DNA of 64,000 nt from Methylobacterium sp. NEAU K (GTDB lineage Bacteria > Pseudomonadota > Alphaproteobacteria > Rhizobiales > Beijerinckiaceae): positions 62,001 through 126,000 of the forward strand of contig NZ_JAUYZJ010000012.1 in NCBI RefSeq assembly GCF_030700285.1, given 5' to 3'. Position 1 is the first letter of the stretch, and the number at the start of each line of letters is the position of its first letter. This document shows, piece by piece, positions 1-10,601 of the stretch. The notes under the pieces are model-generated. The model did not search any database and was not told the DNA's origin. It saw nothing but the letters and a program-made list of their open reading frames with translations. Made by a program: the position numbers and the translations under genes.

Positions 1-722
1 TCACCAGCCATTTCGACGCGTCGGTCGTGGTGGATTGCTGCGCGCTCCTCATCGCGCTGGGCTTCAAGCCCTGGCTCGTGCCCTACCGGCCCAACGGCAA
101 GCCGCTGCACGTGCACGGCTTCCTGGCCCGGTTCGCCGCTGTCGCGCGTGCCAACGCCGCGCTGCTCCGGGCGCTCGCCCGGCAGGGCGTGCCCCTCGTC
201 GGGATCGACCCCTCGATGACCCTGACCTACCGGTCCGAATACGCGCAGGCGCTGGGCGGCAGCGATCTGCCGAAGGTCCAGCTCCTGCAGGAATGGCTCG
301 CCACGCAGCTCGACCGGATCCCGCCCCGGCAACGCGACGGGATCATGCGGCTGTTGCCCCATTGCACCGAGCGCACCAACGCGCCCGGCGCGGTCAAAGA
401 CTGGCAGACGGTGTTCGGTCATCTCGGGCTGCGGCTCGACGTGCCGGCCGCCGGGTGCTGCGGCATGGCCGGGACCTACGGCCACGAGACCCGCAACCGC
501 GCCACCTCCGAGGCGATCTACGGCTTGAGCTGGGCGCGCCACGTGGCCGAGGCCCCCGGCTGCACCCTGCTGGCGGACGGCTATTCCTGCCGGTCCCAGG
601 CCAAACTCGTCGACGGCGTGCGCCTGCGCCATCCGGTCGAGGCTCTGCTCGATCATGTCCGGTCGAGCAAAGCCGGCGCCGCGCCGTTCCATCCCGCGCG
701 CGCGGCGGCGGCATCCCGATGA
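1..722 (+). CDS. YdiJ-type FAD/Fe-S oxidoreductase, C-terminal part (partial)
   Basis: The reading frame is open at the left edge, so only about the last 240 residues are visible. They match the C-terminal CCG-type iron-sulfur part of large FAD-linked oxidoreductases such as E. coli YdiJ (a D-2-hydroxyglutarate dehydrogenase). The signatures are the GCCGMAGTYGHE motif and the later ADGYSCRSQ motif, together with an HCTERTNAP segment. The cysteine pairs are expected Fe-S or redox ligands. The expected N-terminal FAD-binding domain lies outside the window and is inferred. The stop codon overlaps the start of panE (ATGA), so the two are probably translated from one mRNA. A GlcF/LutA-like subunit is an alternative, but the TYGHE/YSCRSQ pair fits YdiJ better. 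Confidence 0.85.
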   Translation, partial: TSHFDASVVVDCCALLIALGFKPWLVPYRPNGKPLHVHGFLARFAAVARANAALLRALARQGVPLVGIDPSMTLTYRSEYAQALGGSDLPKVQLLQEWLATQLDRIPPRQRDGIMRLLPHCTERTNAPGAVKDWQTVFGHLGLRLDVPAAGCCGMAGTYGHETRNRATSEAIYGLSWARHVAEAPGCTLLADGYSCRSQAKLVDGVRLRHPVEALLDHVRSSKAGAAPFHPARAAAASR

Positions 723-1615
723 ACGTCGCCGTCCTGGGGGCCGGCGCGGTCGGCTGCTACTACGGGTTCCTGCTGGCCCGGGCCGGCCACGCGGTCACGC
801 TCATCGGCCGCCCCGCCCTGGTCGCGGCCGTGCTTGATGCGGGGCTCGTGCTGGAGAGCGCGGCCGGGCGTGCGACCGTGCCCGTGCGGGCGACCACGGA
901 GGGGGATGGCGTCGCCGGCGCCGACCTCGTGCTGGTCTGCGTGAAGTCCGGCGACACCGAAGCGGCCGGGGCGACGATCGCCTCCCATCTCAAGCCGTCC
1001 GCCGCGATCCTCAGCCTCCAGAACGGCGTCGACAACGCGGAGCGGCTGGCCACCCTGCTGGGGCGGCCCGTCGTGCCGGTGGCGGTCTACGTCGCCACCG
1101 AGATGGTCGGGCCCGGCCATGTCCGGCACAACGGACGGGGCGATTTGGTGCTCGGCGCCTCACAGGCGAGCGACCAGATCGCCGCCGCCTTCATCGACGC
1201 CGGGATCCCCACTACCGTCTCGGCGCGTGCCCTGGACGCGCTCTGGGGCAAGCTGATCCTGAACTGCGCCTACAACGCCCTTTCCGCGCTGACGCAGCTT
1301 CCCTACGGCCGCCTAGTCCAGGGCGAGGGCGTGGTCGCGGCGATGACCGACGTGGTGCAGGAATGCGTGACCGTCGCCGCCGCCTCGGGCGTGTCCGTGC
1401 CGCCGGACATCCTGGATGCGGTTCTCGGCCTCAGCGTGAGCATGGCCGACCAGCGCTCCTCGACCGCTCAGGACTTGGCCCGGGGCCGGCCGAGCGAGAT
1501 CGACCATCTCAACGGCTACGTGGTGCGCACGGGTGCCGTCCTCGGAATCCCGACGCCGGCGAACCGGATGCTGCACACGCTGGTCAAGCTGGTCGAGCAG
1601 CGGGATGGTGGCTGA
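719..1615 (+). CDS. 2-dehydropantoate 2-reductase family protein (PanE/ApbA)
   Basis: A 298-residue cytosolic NADPH-dependent ketopantoate reductase-like enzyme; family members reduce 2-dehydropantoate to pantoate in coenzyme A synthesis. The N-terminus is a Rossmann nucleotide-binding loop, GAGAVG at residues 7-12. Lys178, in the ALWGK segment followed by LILN, sits where the family's catalytic lysine is expected, and the C-terminal half is helical. The ATG overlaps the upstream oxidoreductase stop by ATGA, which fixes the start and suggests coupling. Methylobacteria often carry several PanE paralogues used on other 2-oxoacids. The link to a hydroxyacid dehydrogenase-type neighbour makes a role on another 2-oxoacid possible, so I give no gene symbol. 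Confidence 0.87.
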   Translation: MNVAVLGAGAVGCYYGFLLARAGHAVTLIGRPALVAAVLDAGLVLESAAGRATVPVRATTEGDGVAGADLVLVCVKSGDTEAAGATIASHLKPSAAILSLQNGVDNAERLATLLGRPVVPVAVYVATEMVGPGHVRHNGRGDLVLGASQASDQIAAAFIDAGIPTTVSARALDALWGKLILNCAYNALSALTQLPYGRLVQGEGVVAAMTDVVQECVTVAAASGVSVPPDILDAVLGLSVSMADQRSSTAQDLARGRPSEIDHLNGYVVRTGAVLGIPTPANRMLHTLVKLVEQRDGG

Positions 1616-1874
1616 ATCGCGCGGAGGAGGACGGGCACGGGGTGCCGTCTGCTTCCGCCCCAAGCGGACCGATCGCCGATCAGGTCGCTGCCGCGTGTCA
1701 TCGTGCACGAAGGCGCCGTGCCGGCGCCCTTGCGTTTCGTGCGTCCCTGCCGAACCATCGGATGGCGCGAGCGCATCCGATGTTCGTGGCGCCGTGTTGG
1801 CGACTGATGGTCGACTGCTGCCGCACATCCCGGCAGATGATCAGCACCTGCGCCCGGAAGCGAAGGGACGAGCG

Positions 1875-2354
1875 ATGGCAATTGCCAAGAACACCGTCTG
1901 CCTCTGGTACGACAGGGATGCCGAAGCCGCCGCCCGCTTCTACGCTGAGACCTTTCCGAACAGCGCGATCGGTTCCGTCCACCGCGCTCCGGGCGATTAT
2001 CCAGCTGGCAAAGCGGGCGATGTGTTGACCGTCGAGTTTTCAGTCGCCGGCATCCCGTGCATCGGCCTCAATGGTGGTCCCGCGTTCAGGCAAAGCGAAG
2101 CTTTCTCATTCCAGATCGCCACCGACGATCAGGATGAGACCGATCGTTACTGGAACGCCATCGTGCAGAACGGCGGCCAGGAAAGTGCGTGCGGGTGGTG
2201 CAAGGACAGATGGGGCATCTCCTGGCAGATCACGCCGCGCACGCTCACGGAGGCGTTGGCTGCGGGCGGTGACGAAGCGAGACGCGCATTCTCCGCGATG
2301 ATGGAAATGACGAAGATTGATGTCGCCGCGATCGAAGCGGCACGGCGGGGCTGA
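1875..2354 (+). CDS. VOC family protein (PhnB-like)
   Basis: A 159-residue vicinal-oxygen-chelate fold protein of the PhnB/3-demethylubiquinone-methyltransferase-like group. Typical features are the opening strand NTVCLWYDRDAEAAARFY, the FPNS turn, the central EFSVAGIPCIGLNGG strand and the WGISWQITP segment near the end. The real substrate of this family is usually unknown. The ATG follows an AAGGGACG ribosome-binding stretch. Upstream frames open further but have no family similarity. The gene stands alone, 259 bases after panE, in a spacer where I see no other gene. Confidence 0.85.
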   Translation: MAIAKNTVCLWYDRDAEAAARFYAETFPNSAIGSVHRAPGDYPAGKAGDVLTVEFSVAGIPCIGLNGGPAFRQSEAFSFQIATDDQDETDRYWNAIVQNGGQESACGWCKDRWGISWQITPRTLTEALAAGGDEARRAFSAMMEMTKIDVAAIEAARRG

Positions 2355-2439
2355 CCCTCAAGCCGGACGTTCAACAGCTGTCAACCTCCCATCCCGGAAC
2401 CCGGCAACGGCTGGAAAGCGCCGGATGTCGACCGCTGAG

Positions 2440-2754
2440 TCACGCGCTCGCCGCAGCGTTGGCCTTCCGGGTCGCCGCGGCCTTCTTGGCGGAGGCGGAG
2501 CGCTCCGCCGCCGTCCGGCCCGCGGAAGCCTTGCCCCCGGTTTCGCCGCCCTTGTGGGCGGCCGGGTGGCCGGTGGACTTGCCACGCCCCGAACCGCCCG
2601 GCTTCTTTCCGCCGCCGTCGTCCTTGTTCACGGTAGCCCAGGCGCGGGACTCGGCCTCCTTCTCCGGGACGCCGCGCGTCTCGTAGGATTCGGCGATGTG
2701 CTCGGCCTTGCGCCTCTGCTTGTCCGTGTACTTCGTCTTGTCTCCCTGCGGCAT
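2440..2754 (-). CDS. Small basic KGG-rich stress-type protein
   Basis: A 104-residue hydrophilic, Lys/Gly/Ala-rich protein. The N-terminal half (GDKSxYTDKQ-like opening, a helix ending in KEAESRAWATVNK) is a conserved module found in many Rhizobiales. It is often annotated only as 'plasmid stabilization protein' or hypothetical. The C-terminal half is low-complexity, with GGKKPGGSG and an alanine/lysine tail that could bind nucleic acid. There is no signal peptide or membrane segment. A GGGAGG ribosome-binding site precedes the ATG. It lies 17 bases downstream of the LOV kinase on the same strand, so it may be co-transcribed with it. Function is unknown; a stress or desiccation role is only a guess. 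Confidence 0.7.
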   Translation of the reverse strand: MPQGDKTKYTDKQRRKAEHIAESYETRGVPEKEAESRAWATVNKDDGGGKKPGGSGRGKSTGHPAAHKGGETGGKASAGRTAAERSASAKKAAATRKANAAASA

Positions 2755-2771
2755 GGGACGCCTCCCGTGGA

Positions 2772-4391
<1,620 letters not shown>

Positions 4392-4571
4392 GCGACGCGG
4401 TCTTCGCCCTCTCGGCCGTGGCGTTGGTGGACGCCGAATAGATAGCGTCCGAGCGCGACTTTAGTGGGCCGATCCGTATTGTCGACCGGCGCGGCCGGAT
4501 CGGTGGTGTTGCGCCCGGCGTCCCACGCGGAGGACGCCGGCACGCTGGGTCGAGGCGCGGACGCCTGCCCG

Positions 4572-6545
4572 CTACGCGGCCGCGGTGCGGGCTGTGCCGG
4601 GCAGCGCCTTCACGGGCGCCGCAACGACCCGCGGGGGCGTCGGTTCGCGGGAGGCGCTCAGGACCGCCGAGAGCGCCTCGTTGAGTGACGTGACCAGGAA
4701 ATCTGCCGAGGTCGCCCGGCGCAGGCGGTCCAGGGTCGCCGGGTCGCGTTCGCGCCAGAAGCCCACGAGGATGCGGACGCCCGGGATGGCGGCACGGGCC
4801 TGCCGCACGGTGAAGCGGATCTGCGACAGGCTCACCGGCTCCAGGTAGGAGAAGCAGATCAGCGCGAGGCCGTCCGGGTTCTCGGGCCGCTCGCCCCCGC
4901 GGATCGCCGCCATCGACAGGATCTGCGAGGCCAGCCCGTGGCGGGCGAGGATCTGGCTCAGCATCAGCGTCGCCGCCTCGTCGAAGGGGCCGCGGCTCGA
5001 CACGCAGAGTACCGGCGTCGCGCTGCGCCAGGCCGGGGCGAGATCCTCCCGGCCGAGCACGATGCCCGCCACCTGCCGGTCCGGTCCGATGGCGGCCAGC
5101 GCCGCCGCGGTCTCGGTGTCGGGCAAGCGGGTCGATCCGCGCCAGGTCCGTCGCGCGACCGGCGCGGTCCCGAGGCGCGCCACCACGGTGCGGATCGCCG
5201 CGCCGACTTCGTCCTGGCGAACCCGGTCCAGGGTACCGCGGGACAGATCCTCCTGCGCGAGCAGAAGCCCGGCCAGTGCGACCTCGTCGTAGTAGGTGAC
5301 GAGGGCACGCTCCTTCAGGAATTGCCAGCCCTGGTCGATCGCCTCGACGGGATCGCCGGCCAGCATGCGCTGGTAGAAGATCTCGGGCGGGGAGAGCGCA
5401 GGCTGGTCGCCCAGAAGCACGTCGAGGTACCAGAGGCGCTCCACGTGCCGGCCGAGCACGACCAGGCACACGGTGAGCGGCGTGGCGAGCACGAGGCCGA
5501 TCGGTCCCCACAGGAACGTCCAGATCGTGGCCGCCAGGATCACGGCGATCGGCGACAGGCCGGTGGAATGGCCATAGAGCAGCGGCTCGATCACGTGTCC
5601 GCAGATCGGCTCCACCACCAGGAACAGTCCGGCGGTGGCGATCACCATGGTCCAGCCGGGATCGACCGCAGCCGCCAGGATCAGCGGCAGCAGGGCGCTG
5701 ATCACGGCGCCGATATAGGGCACGAAGCGCAGGATCGCCGCGAGCACGCCGAACAGCGTCGGGCTCGGCACGCCGATCAGCCAGAGCCCGATGCCGATGA
5801 CCAGGCCGAAGGCGATGTTGAGGGCGAGCTGGGCCAGGAAGAACCGGCTGAGCCGGCTCGTCGCATCGTCGATCGCCGCCGTGGTGCGGCGCAGGTCGCC
5901 CGAGCCGCCTGCCAGCCGGATCGCCCGGTTCCGCAGGTCCTCGCGCTGGAGCAGGATGAAGATCGTGAAGATCAGGATCAGGCCCGTGGTGGCCAGCGGG
6001 TGCAGGATCGAGCCCGCGAAGGTCTGAAAGGTGTCGATGACGCTCGCCCGGGCGGGGCTGATCTCCACGGTGAGCGGGTGCGTGCGTGATCCCGGATCGC
6101 CGCGGACCTCGGCGGCGGGTGGCGGCTGCAGGGTGGCGCCGAGGTCCTGGACCATGTCGACGATCCGCGAGAGGGTGCCGGTTCCGGCGGTCGCGCCCCG
6201 CAGGTCCTTGATCTTCGTCCGCATCACCTGGGTGTAGCGGGGCAGGTCGGCGGCGAGCTGAGACGCCTCGCTGGCGATGAGGCTGCCGATCCCGAACAGG
6301 GCGCCGAACACGATCACCACCACCAGGAGCACCGCGGGCGCCCGCGGCACGTGGATCCGCCGCAGCATCCGGACCGCCGGCACCAGGACGAAGCTGAGGA
6401 GGATCGCCAGCGTCACCGGCACCAGGATGTCGCGCCCGAGATACAGCGCCGCCATCGTCGCGACGACCAGCAGGATCGAGGCCAGCGCGACGAAGACCGG
6501 CAGGCCCTGCTTCAGGCGCTGGGCGGTGACGGGATCCTCGCTCAC
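4572..6545 (-). CDS. AI-2E family permease with extra C-terminal domain
   Basis: A 657-residue protein. Residues 1 to about 375 form a PerM/TqsA-like (DUF20) membrane permease: two N-terminal hydrophobic hairpins, a soluble region rich in Ala/Pro near 110-170, then further membrane helices including the family segment ILRFVPYIGAVISALLPL. The family includes autoinducer-2 exporters and Na+/H+ antiporters, so the substrate is unknown. Residues about 380-657 are a soluble extension. Its last part (PFDEAATLMLSQILARHG, then ALICFSYLEP and RILVGFW) has the alternating strand-helix look of a cobalamin-binding or Rossmann-like fold. The start is a GTG. It lies between the response regulator and the LOV kinase genes, with 180 bases before the kinase. 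Confidence 0.85.
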   Translation of the reverse strand: MSEDPVTAQRLKQGLPVFVALASILLVVATMAALYLGRDILVPVTLAILLSFVLVPAVRMLRRIHVPRAPAVLLVVVIVFGALFGIGSLIASEASQLAADLPRYTQVMRTKIKDLRGATAGTGTLSRIVDMVQDLGATLQPPPAAEVRGDPGSRTHPLTVEISPARASVIDTFQTFAGSILHPLATTGLILIFTIFILLQREDLRNRAIRLAGGSGDLRRTTAAIDDATSRLSRFFLAQLALNIAFGLVIGIGLWLIGVPSPTLFGVLAAILRFVPYIGAVISALLPLILAAAVDPGWTMVIATAGLFLVVEPICGHVIEPLLYGHSTGLSPIAVILAATIWTFLWGPIGLVLATPLTVCLVVLGRHVERLWYLDVLLGDQPALSPPEIFYQRMLAGDPVEAIDQGWQFLKERALVTYYDEVALAGLLLAQEDLSRGTLDRVRQDEVGAAIRTVVARLGTAPVARRTWRGSTRLPDTETAAALAAIGPDRQVAGIVLGREDLAPAWRSATPVLCVSSRGPFDEAATLMLSQILARHGLASQILSMAAIRGGERPENPDGLALICFSYLEPVSLSQIRFTVRQARAAIPGVRILVGFWRERDPATLDRLRRATSADFLVTSLNEALSAVLSASREPTPPRVVAAPVKALPGTARTAAA

Positions 6546-6640
6546 GGATACGCTCCACTCTTCTCGGACTCGTTTACTCGGACGCCCGCTTGATGGCGGC
6601 CCGGTCGGCGGGTTCGGGAGCCTGCGTCCCCCGAACCGCC

Positions 6641-7021
6641 TCAGTCCGCCTGTGCGGTCTCGCCCAGAGCGGCGCTGATCTGGCTGAGCAGCTTGGAGAA
6701 ATCGACCGGCTTGGGATGGTAGTCGTCGCAGCCCGCCTGGATCGCCTTGTCCCGGTCTCCGGACATCGCGTGGGCGGTGAGTGCGATAATGGGGATCGCG
6801 CGCGTGTCGGACCCGGATTTCAGCGCGCGCGCCGCCGACCAGCCGTCGAGCACCGGCAGGTTCATGTCGAGCAGGATCACGTCGGGCTGGCCCGACCGGG
6901 CCTGGTTGACGCCGGCCTCGCCGTCATGGGCGAGGATCACCTCGTAGCCGCGGCGCTTGAGGCGACGGGACAGGAAATCCCAGATCTCTTCATGGTCCTC
7001 GACCAGCAGTATCTTCGCCAT
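6641..7021 (-). CDS. Single-domain response regulator (CheY/DivK-like)
   Basis: A 126-residue stand-alone receiver domain. Conserved acidic residues sit in LLVEDHEE, the phospho-acceptor is Asp52 in ILLDMNLPVLDG, the switch Thr/Ser is in ALTAHAM, and the conserved lysine is in HPKPVD. There is no output domain, so it probably acts by protein contact or as a phosphate relay, as DivK or CheY do. It is the first gene of a minus-strand run leading into the AI-2E-type permease and the LOV hybrid kinase. Phosphorylation by that kinase is plausible but not shown. Confidence 0.9.
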   Translation of the reverse strand: MAKILLVEDHEEIWDFLSRRLKRRGYEVILAHDGEAGVNQARSGQPDVILLDMNLPVLDGWSAARALKSGSDTRAIPIIALTAHAMSGDRDKAIQAGCDDYHPKPVDFSKLLSQISAALGETAQAD

Positions 7022-7278
7022 CAGTACTCAAATCCCCGGGTCGCGTCGCGCCGGCCAACACCCCAACGCGCGGCAACGCACAAACGCCCAACGTCCCTGC
7101 CGTGATTCCGGTCCCTGCGGAAGAGGCCGCCTGAGGAAGAACGGCCTCGCCGAAAGGATGATGGCCGCTCGAACAGGTCCGCATCGGCCCGGGCGACCGC
7201 AGCGCCACGAGATTGACGCGGAAATCCGGCACGCTGGCCGTATCGCCGGACGAATCACGCATCTCGGGAGGAAACGGC

Positions 7279-7938
7279 ATGGCGAATACGCCGGAGATCG
7301 AGTTCTACCACGCGCCGAATACGCGCTCGTCGGGCGTGCGCGTGCTCCTGGAGGAATTGGGAACTCCGTACCGTCTGCACGCACTCAACTTGCGCGCCGG
7401 CGAGCATCTCCAGAGTGCGTATCGCGCCGTCAATCCCATGGCGAAGGTGCCGGCGATCCGCCACGGCGAAGCCCTGGTGACCGAGCAGGCCGCGGTCTAC
7501 CTGTACCTTGCCGATCTGTTCCCCGAGGCTGGGCTGGCCCCGGCCGTAACCGATCCCGCCCGGGGGGCATATCTGCGCTGGATGGTGTTCTACGGCTCCT
7601 GCTTCGAGCCCGCGGTGATCGACCGGCACCTGAAGCGGGAGCCCGGGCCGCGCGCCATGTCGGCCTATGCCGACTACGACAGCGTGGTCGCGCGCGTCGT
7701 CGAGGCGTTGACGCCGGGCCCCTACCTGCTCGGCGCGCGCTTCAGCGCCGCTGACGTCCTGTGGGGCGGCGCGCTCGGCTGGACCATGGGCTTCGGTCTG
7801 GTCGCGCCCGATCCGGTACTGTCGGCCTATGTCGAGCGTGTCCGCAGCCGGCCTGCCTCGCAGAAGGTAGCCGCCGCGGATGCCCGGCTCGCCGAGGAGC
7901 ACGAGGCGGCCGCGACCGCCCAGGCCGGCTCGGCCTGA
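7279..7938 (+). CDS. Glutathione S-transferase family protein
   Basis: A 219-residue cytosolic protein with a thioredoxin-like N-terminal GST domain (HAPNTRSSGVRVLLEELG, then NPMAKVPAI with the family cis-proline, and the glutathione-contacting TEQAAVYLYLAD) and a helical C-terminal domain. A serine in the NTRSS turn is the likely catalytic residue, as in beta/theta-like bacterial GSTs. The ATG is chosen because GGGAGGAAACGGC precedes it at good spacing; an earlier in-frame start has no such site. It converges on the PNPOx-like gene with only a 7-base gap. The substrate is not predictable. Confidence 0.9.
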   Translation: MANTPEIEFYHAPNTRSSGVRVLLEELGTPYRLHALNLRAGEHLQSAYRAVNPMAKVPAIRHGEALVTEQAAVYLYLADLFPEAGLAPAVTDPARGAYLRWMVFYGSCFEPAVIDRHLKREPGPRAMSAYADYDSVVARVVEALTPGPYLLGARFSAADVLWGGALGWTMGFGLVAPDPVLSAYVERVRSRPASQKVAAADARLAEEHEAAATAQAGSA

Positions 7939-7945
7939 GCCAGGG

Positions 7946-8869
7946 TCACGCCGCCGCGGGCCCGTCCCAGAGTCCGGTGCGTGCGAGTTGCGGCGCCGGC
8001 TCCGGCGCGCTCCAGCGTAGGGGCATCGCCGCCCTGCGTCGCCAGCCGCCCTCGACCGTGAAGGACCAGGATCGCTGCGCCCCCACGAGGCTTGCCGCCG
8101 CCGCACCCGTCCAGTCGATCTCGGTGCGGCCCTGCAGGACCAGGATATCGCCGCGCGCGAAGTCGGGGAACAGCAGCGCCGCGCGCGGTTCACCGATCAG
8201 GTTGCCCAACGTGTTGAAGTAGCGGTTGCCGGCGAAGTCGGGCACCGTCAGCACGTCGCCGACGCGCCGGACGAAGCCCGGTCGCCCGCCCCGGTGCGAG
8301 ATGTCGGCACCCCCATCCCGAAGGCCATCCCGCGCGCGGCTCGCCACGAACAGCGTGTCCGCGGCGTTGACCAATGCCGCGGCTTCCGCGTCGAGGCGGG
8401 TCAGGCGTTCAGTCGGTCCCGGCCGGCTCGGTACCGGCTCGGTCGTGCGCCGCTGGATGTATTGCGGGCAATTGCCGAAGCTCTGGGCCACTTCCATGGT
8501 CAGGCCGTCCGAGTCGCTGCGCAGGATACGGCCGTTGGCGCGGTTGCGCCGCCGCGTCGCGAGATCGATGCCGAGAATCCCGATCTCCGCACCGGGCAGG
8601 AGGAACCGGGCTGCCGGGTCGGCGGGGTCGAGCATTGCTGCGATGCCGATATGCGTCGTGTCGGGAGCCTGCACGAATCCGGGCGGCCCCGTCAGCAGGC
8701 TCGCGACGGGGGCGCCGGCCTCGTCCACGACACCGACCAGGAGATAGCGCAGGCCCCCGAAGAAGGTCCGGTGCTGCTCGGTCATGAACGGCCGGATCGC
8801 TGGGGTCTCGCCCAGGACATGTCCGGCGCGCGCCTGCGCGATAAGTTCGTCCGCGTGAAAACTGGCCAT
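7946..8869 (-). CDS. Pyridoxamine 5'-phosphate oxidase family flavoprotein
   Basis: A protein of about 307 residues with the split-barrel FMN-binding fold of the PNPOx-like superfamily (segments GVVDEAGAPVASLLTG, EIGILGIDL and DGLTMEVAQSFGNCPQYIQRR). The SFGNCPQYIQ motif is typical of the long 'pyridoxamine 5'-phosphate oxidase family' proteins that often sit beside GST or ferredoxin reductase genes. A second barrel-like half carries RPGFVRRVGDVLTVPDFAGN. I prefer the ATG with GAGG six bases upstream. A GTG at 8881 would overlap the upstream GST stop (GTGA) and is the alternative. It is co-directional with, and probably translated with, the GST at 8878-9504. Confidence 0.85.
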   Translation of the reverse strand: MASFHADELIAQARAGHVLGETPAIRPFMTEQHRTFFGGLRYLLVGVVDEAGAPVASLLTGPPGFVQAPDTTHIGIAAMLDPADPAARFLLPGAEIGILGIDLATRRRNRANGRILRSDSDGLTMEVAQSFGNCPQYIQRRTTEPVPSRPGPTERLTRLDAEAAALVNAADTLFVASRARDGLRDGGADISHRGGRPGFVRRVGDVLTVPDFAGNRYFNTLGNLIGEPRAALLFPDFARGDILVLQGRTEIDWTGAAAASLVGAQRSWSFTVEGGWRRRAAMPLRWSAPEPAPQLARTGLWDGPAAA

Positions 8870-8877
8870 GGCGGACC

Positions 8878-9504
8878 TCACGCCGGTTCGGGAACGGGAG
8901 AGGCCGGCATCGGGATGAAGCCCTGCAGCGCCTCCACCCGCGCGATCCAGGCCCGTACGGCCGGGAACGGCGCGAGCGATACGCCACCCTCAGGGGCGTG
9001 CGCGACGTAGGAATAGCAGGCGATGTCGGCGAGCGTCGCCCGGTCGGCGGCCAGGAAGGGGCGATCGGTCAGATCCCCGTCCATGAAGGTGAGGAGCCGG
9101 GCAGCGGCGGCGAGCACGCTCGTCCGGTCACCCGGGGCACCGAACACCACCATCAGCCGGGCCAGGGCCGGTCCGTGGCGCACTTCCCCGGCGGCGATCG
9201 AGAGCCAGCGCTGGATCCGCGCCGCGCCGAGCGGGTCCTGGGGCCACCATCCCTCGTCCGGTGCGTAGCGCGTGGCCAGGTAGACCAGGATCGCGTTGCT
9301 GTCGGGGATCACCGCCGCGCCGTCCGTCAGCACCGGGATCTGGCCCAGCGGGTTCAGGCGGGGGAAATCGACTGCGGCCCGCTGCTCCGGGCCGAAGACT
9401 TCCACGAAGCGATAGGGCAGCCCCAGCAGCGACAGGAACAGTTCCGCGCGGTGCGAATGGCCCGAGAGGCGCAGGCCGTAGAGGGTCAGGTCGGGTTCGG
9501 ACAT
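8878..9504 (-). CDS. Glutathione S-transferase family protein
   Basis: A 208-residue GST. The N-terminal thioredoxin fold has the substrate loop RLSGHSHRAELFLSLLG, the cis-proline strand NPLGQIPVLTDG and the glutathione-contacting IPDSNAILVYLA. The C-terminal helical domain carries the conserved TLADIACYSYV folding motif. The ATG chosen has GGAG upstream; a start six codons earlier lacks one. Its stop overlaps the next gene's possible GTG start, so the pair is likely one operon. The LysR gene at 9603 is divergent and only 98 bases away, the usual arrangement for a LysR regulator and its target. Confidence 0.9.
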   Translation of the reverse strand: MSEPDLTLYGLRLSGHSHRAELFLSLLGLPYRFVEVFGPEQRAAVDFPRLNPLGQIPVLTDGAAVIPDSNAILVYLATRYAPDEGWWPQDPLGAARIQRWLSIAAGEVRHGPALARLMVVFGAPGDRTSVLAAAARLLTFMDGDLTDRPFLAADRATLADIACYSYVAHAPEGGVSLAPFPAVRAWIARVEALQGFIPMPASPVPEPA

Positions 9505-9602
9505 CGTCGGGGTCTCCAGCAACGGCCCCGATATCGTCCTTGCAGCGTGCGGGGATAATCCCGAAAACTTGAGTCTCAGAATTTCACTGACCGCATCAAT
9601 CC

Positions 9603-10526
9603 ATGGACCGGCTGGACGAACTCGCCCTCTTCGTCGCGATCATCGATGCCGGCAGCCTCGCCGGGGCCGCGCGCCGGTCGCGCCGGTCGGCCGCCGCTGC
9701 GACCCGTGCGCTCGCAAGCCTCGAAGCGCGGGCCGGCAGCCGCCTCGTGGAGCGCACGACCCGGCGTCTCGCCCCGACTCCCGCCGGCCTCGAATTCGCC
9801 GAGCGGGCGCGCGGCCTGCTCGCGGGCTATGAGGCGGCCCTGTCGGGAGCGGCGGGCGACGCGGTGCGAGGCCTCGTGCGGATCACGGCGCCGGTCCTGT
9901 TCGGGCGCAAGCATGTCGCGCCGGTCGTGTCGGGCTTTCTCGATGCCTACGCCGAAACGCAGGTTGAACTGATTCTCGCCGACCGCAATCTCGACCTCGT
10001 GGAGGAGAGCATCGACGTCGCCCTGCGGATCGGGCAACTCGCGGAATCGCGCCTTGTCGCGCGCCGGGTCGGTCAGGTGAGCCAGATCGTCGTGGCGAGC
10101 CCGGATTATTTGGCTGCGCGGGGTACGCCGCACGCGCCCGCGGAACTGAGCGATCACGACGCCATCCTGGGCGTAGTCCGTTCGGGTCTCCGGGAATGGC
10201 GCTTCGGCGCGAACCGCGTGCGCCTCGTGCCTCGCCTCATCGTCAACGAGGTGGAAGCGGCCTTGATCGCGGCCCGGGCCGGGCGCGGCATCGCGCGGGT
10301 CCTGTCCTACCAAGCCGCCGAGGACATCGCCGCGGGTCGCCTCGTGCGCCTGCTCGTCGCCCACGAGCCGCCGCCGCTGCCGGTGCAACTCGTGACCCCG
10401 AGCCAGGGGCTCCGGCCAGCGCGCGTGAACGCCTTCCTCGACTACGCGACCGCCGCCCTGCGGAGATTGCCTGTCCTGCATGCCGCGGAACCTGAGGAAA
10501 AACCGATGCCGCCTTGCTCGTCCTGA
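9603..10526 (+). CDS. LysR family transcriptional regulator
   Basis: A 307-residue regulator. The N-terminal winged helix-turn-helix (MDRLDELALFVAIIDAGSLAGAA opening, ATRALASLEARAG recognition region, RLVERTTRR wing) is followed by a periplasmic-binding-protein-like effector domain (VRITAPVLFGRKHVAP, then DVALRIGQLAESRLVARRVG, typical of the large CrgA-like LysR subgroup). It is divergent from the GST/PNPOx operon, with 98 bases shared between the two start codons. Autoregulation and control of that operon are therefore the likely roles. The effector is unknown. Confidence 0.92.
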   Translation: MDRLDELALFVAIIDAGSLAGAARRSRRSAAAATRALASLEARAGSRLVERTTRRLAPTPAGLEFAERARGLLAGYEAALSGAAGDAVRGLVRITAPVLFGRKHVAPVVSGFLDAYAETQVELILADRNLDLVEESIDVALRIGQLAESRLVARRVGQVSQIVVASPDYLAARGTPHAPAELSDHDAILGVVRSGLREWRFGANRVRLVPRLIVNEVEAALIAARAGRGIARVLSYQAAEDIAAGRLVRLLVAHEPPPLPVQLVTPSQGLRPARVNAFLDYATAALRRLPVLHAAEPEEKPMPPCSS

Positions 10527-10601
10527 CGACGAAGCGGGGGGCTGCAAGGGGCACCCGGATATGCGGCTTCATGCAGAGGTGACGGCTTTTGGAGGCCGAT
10601 C

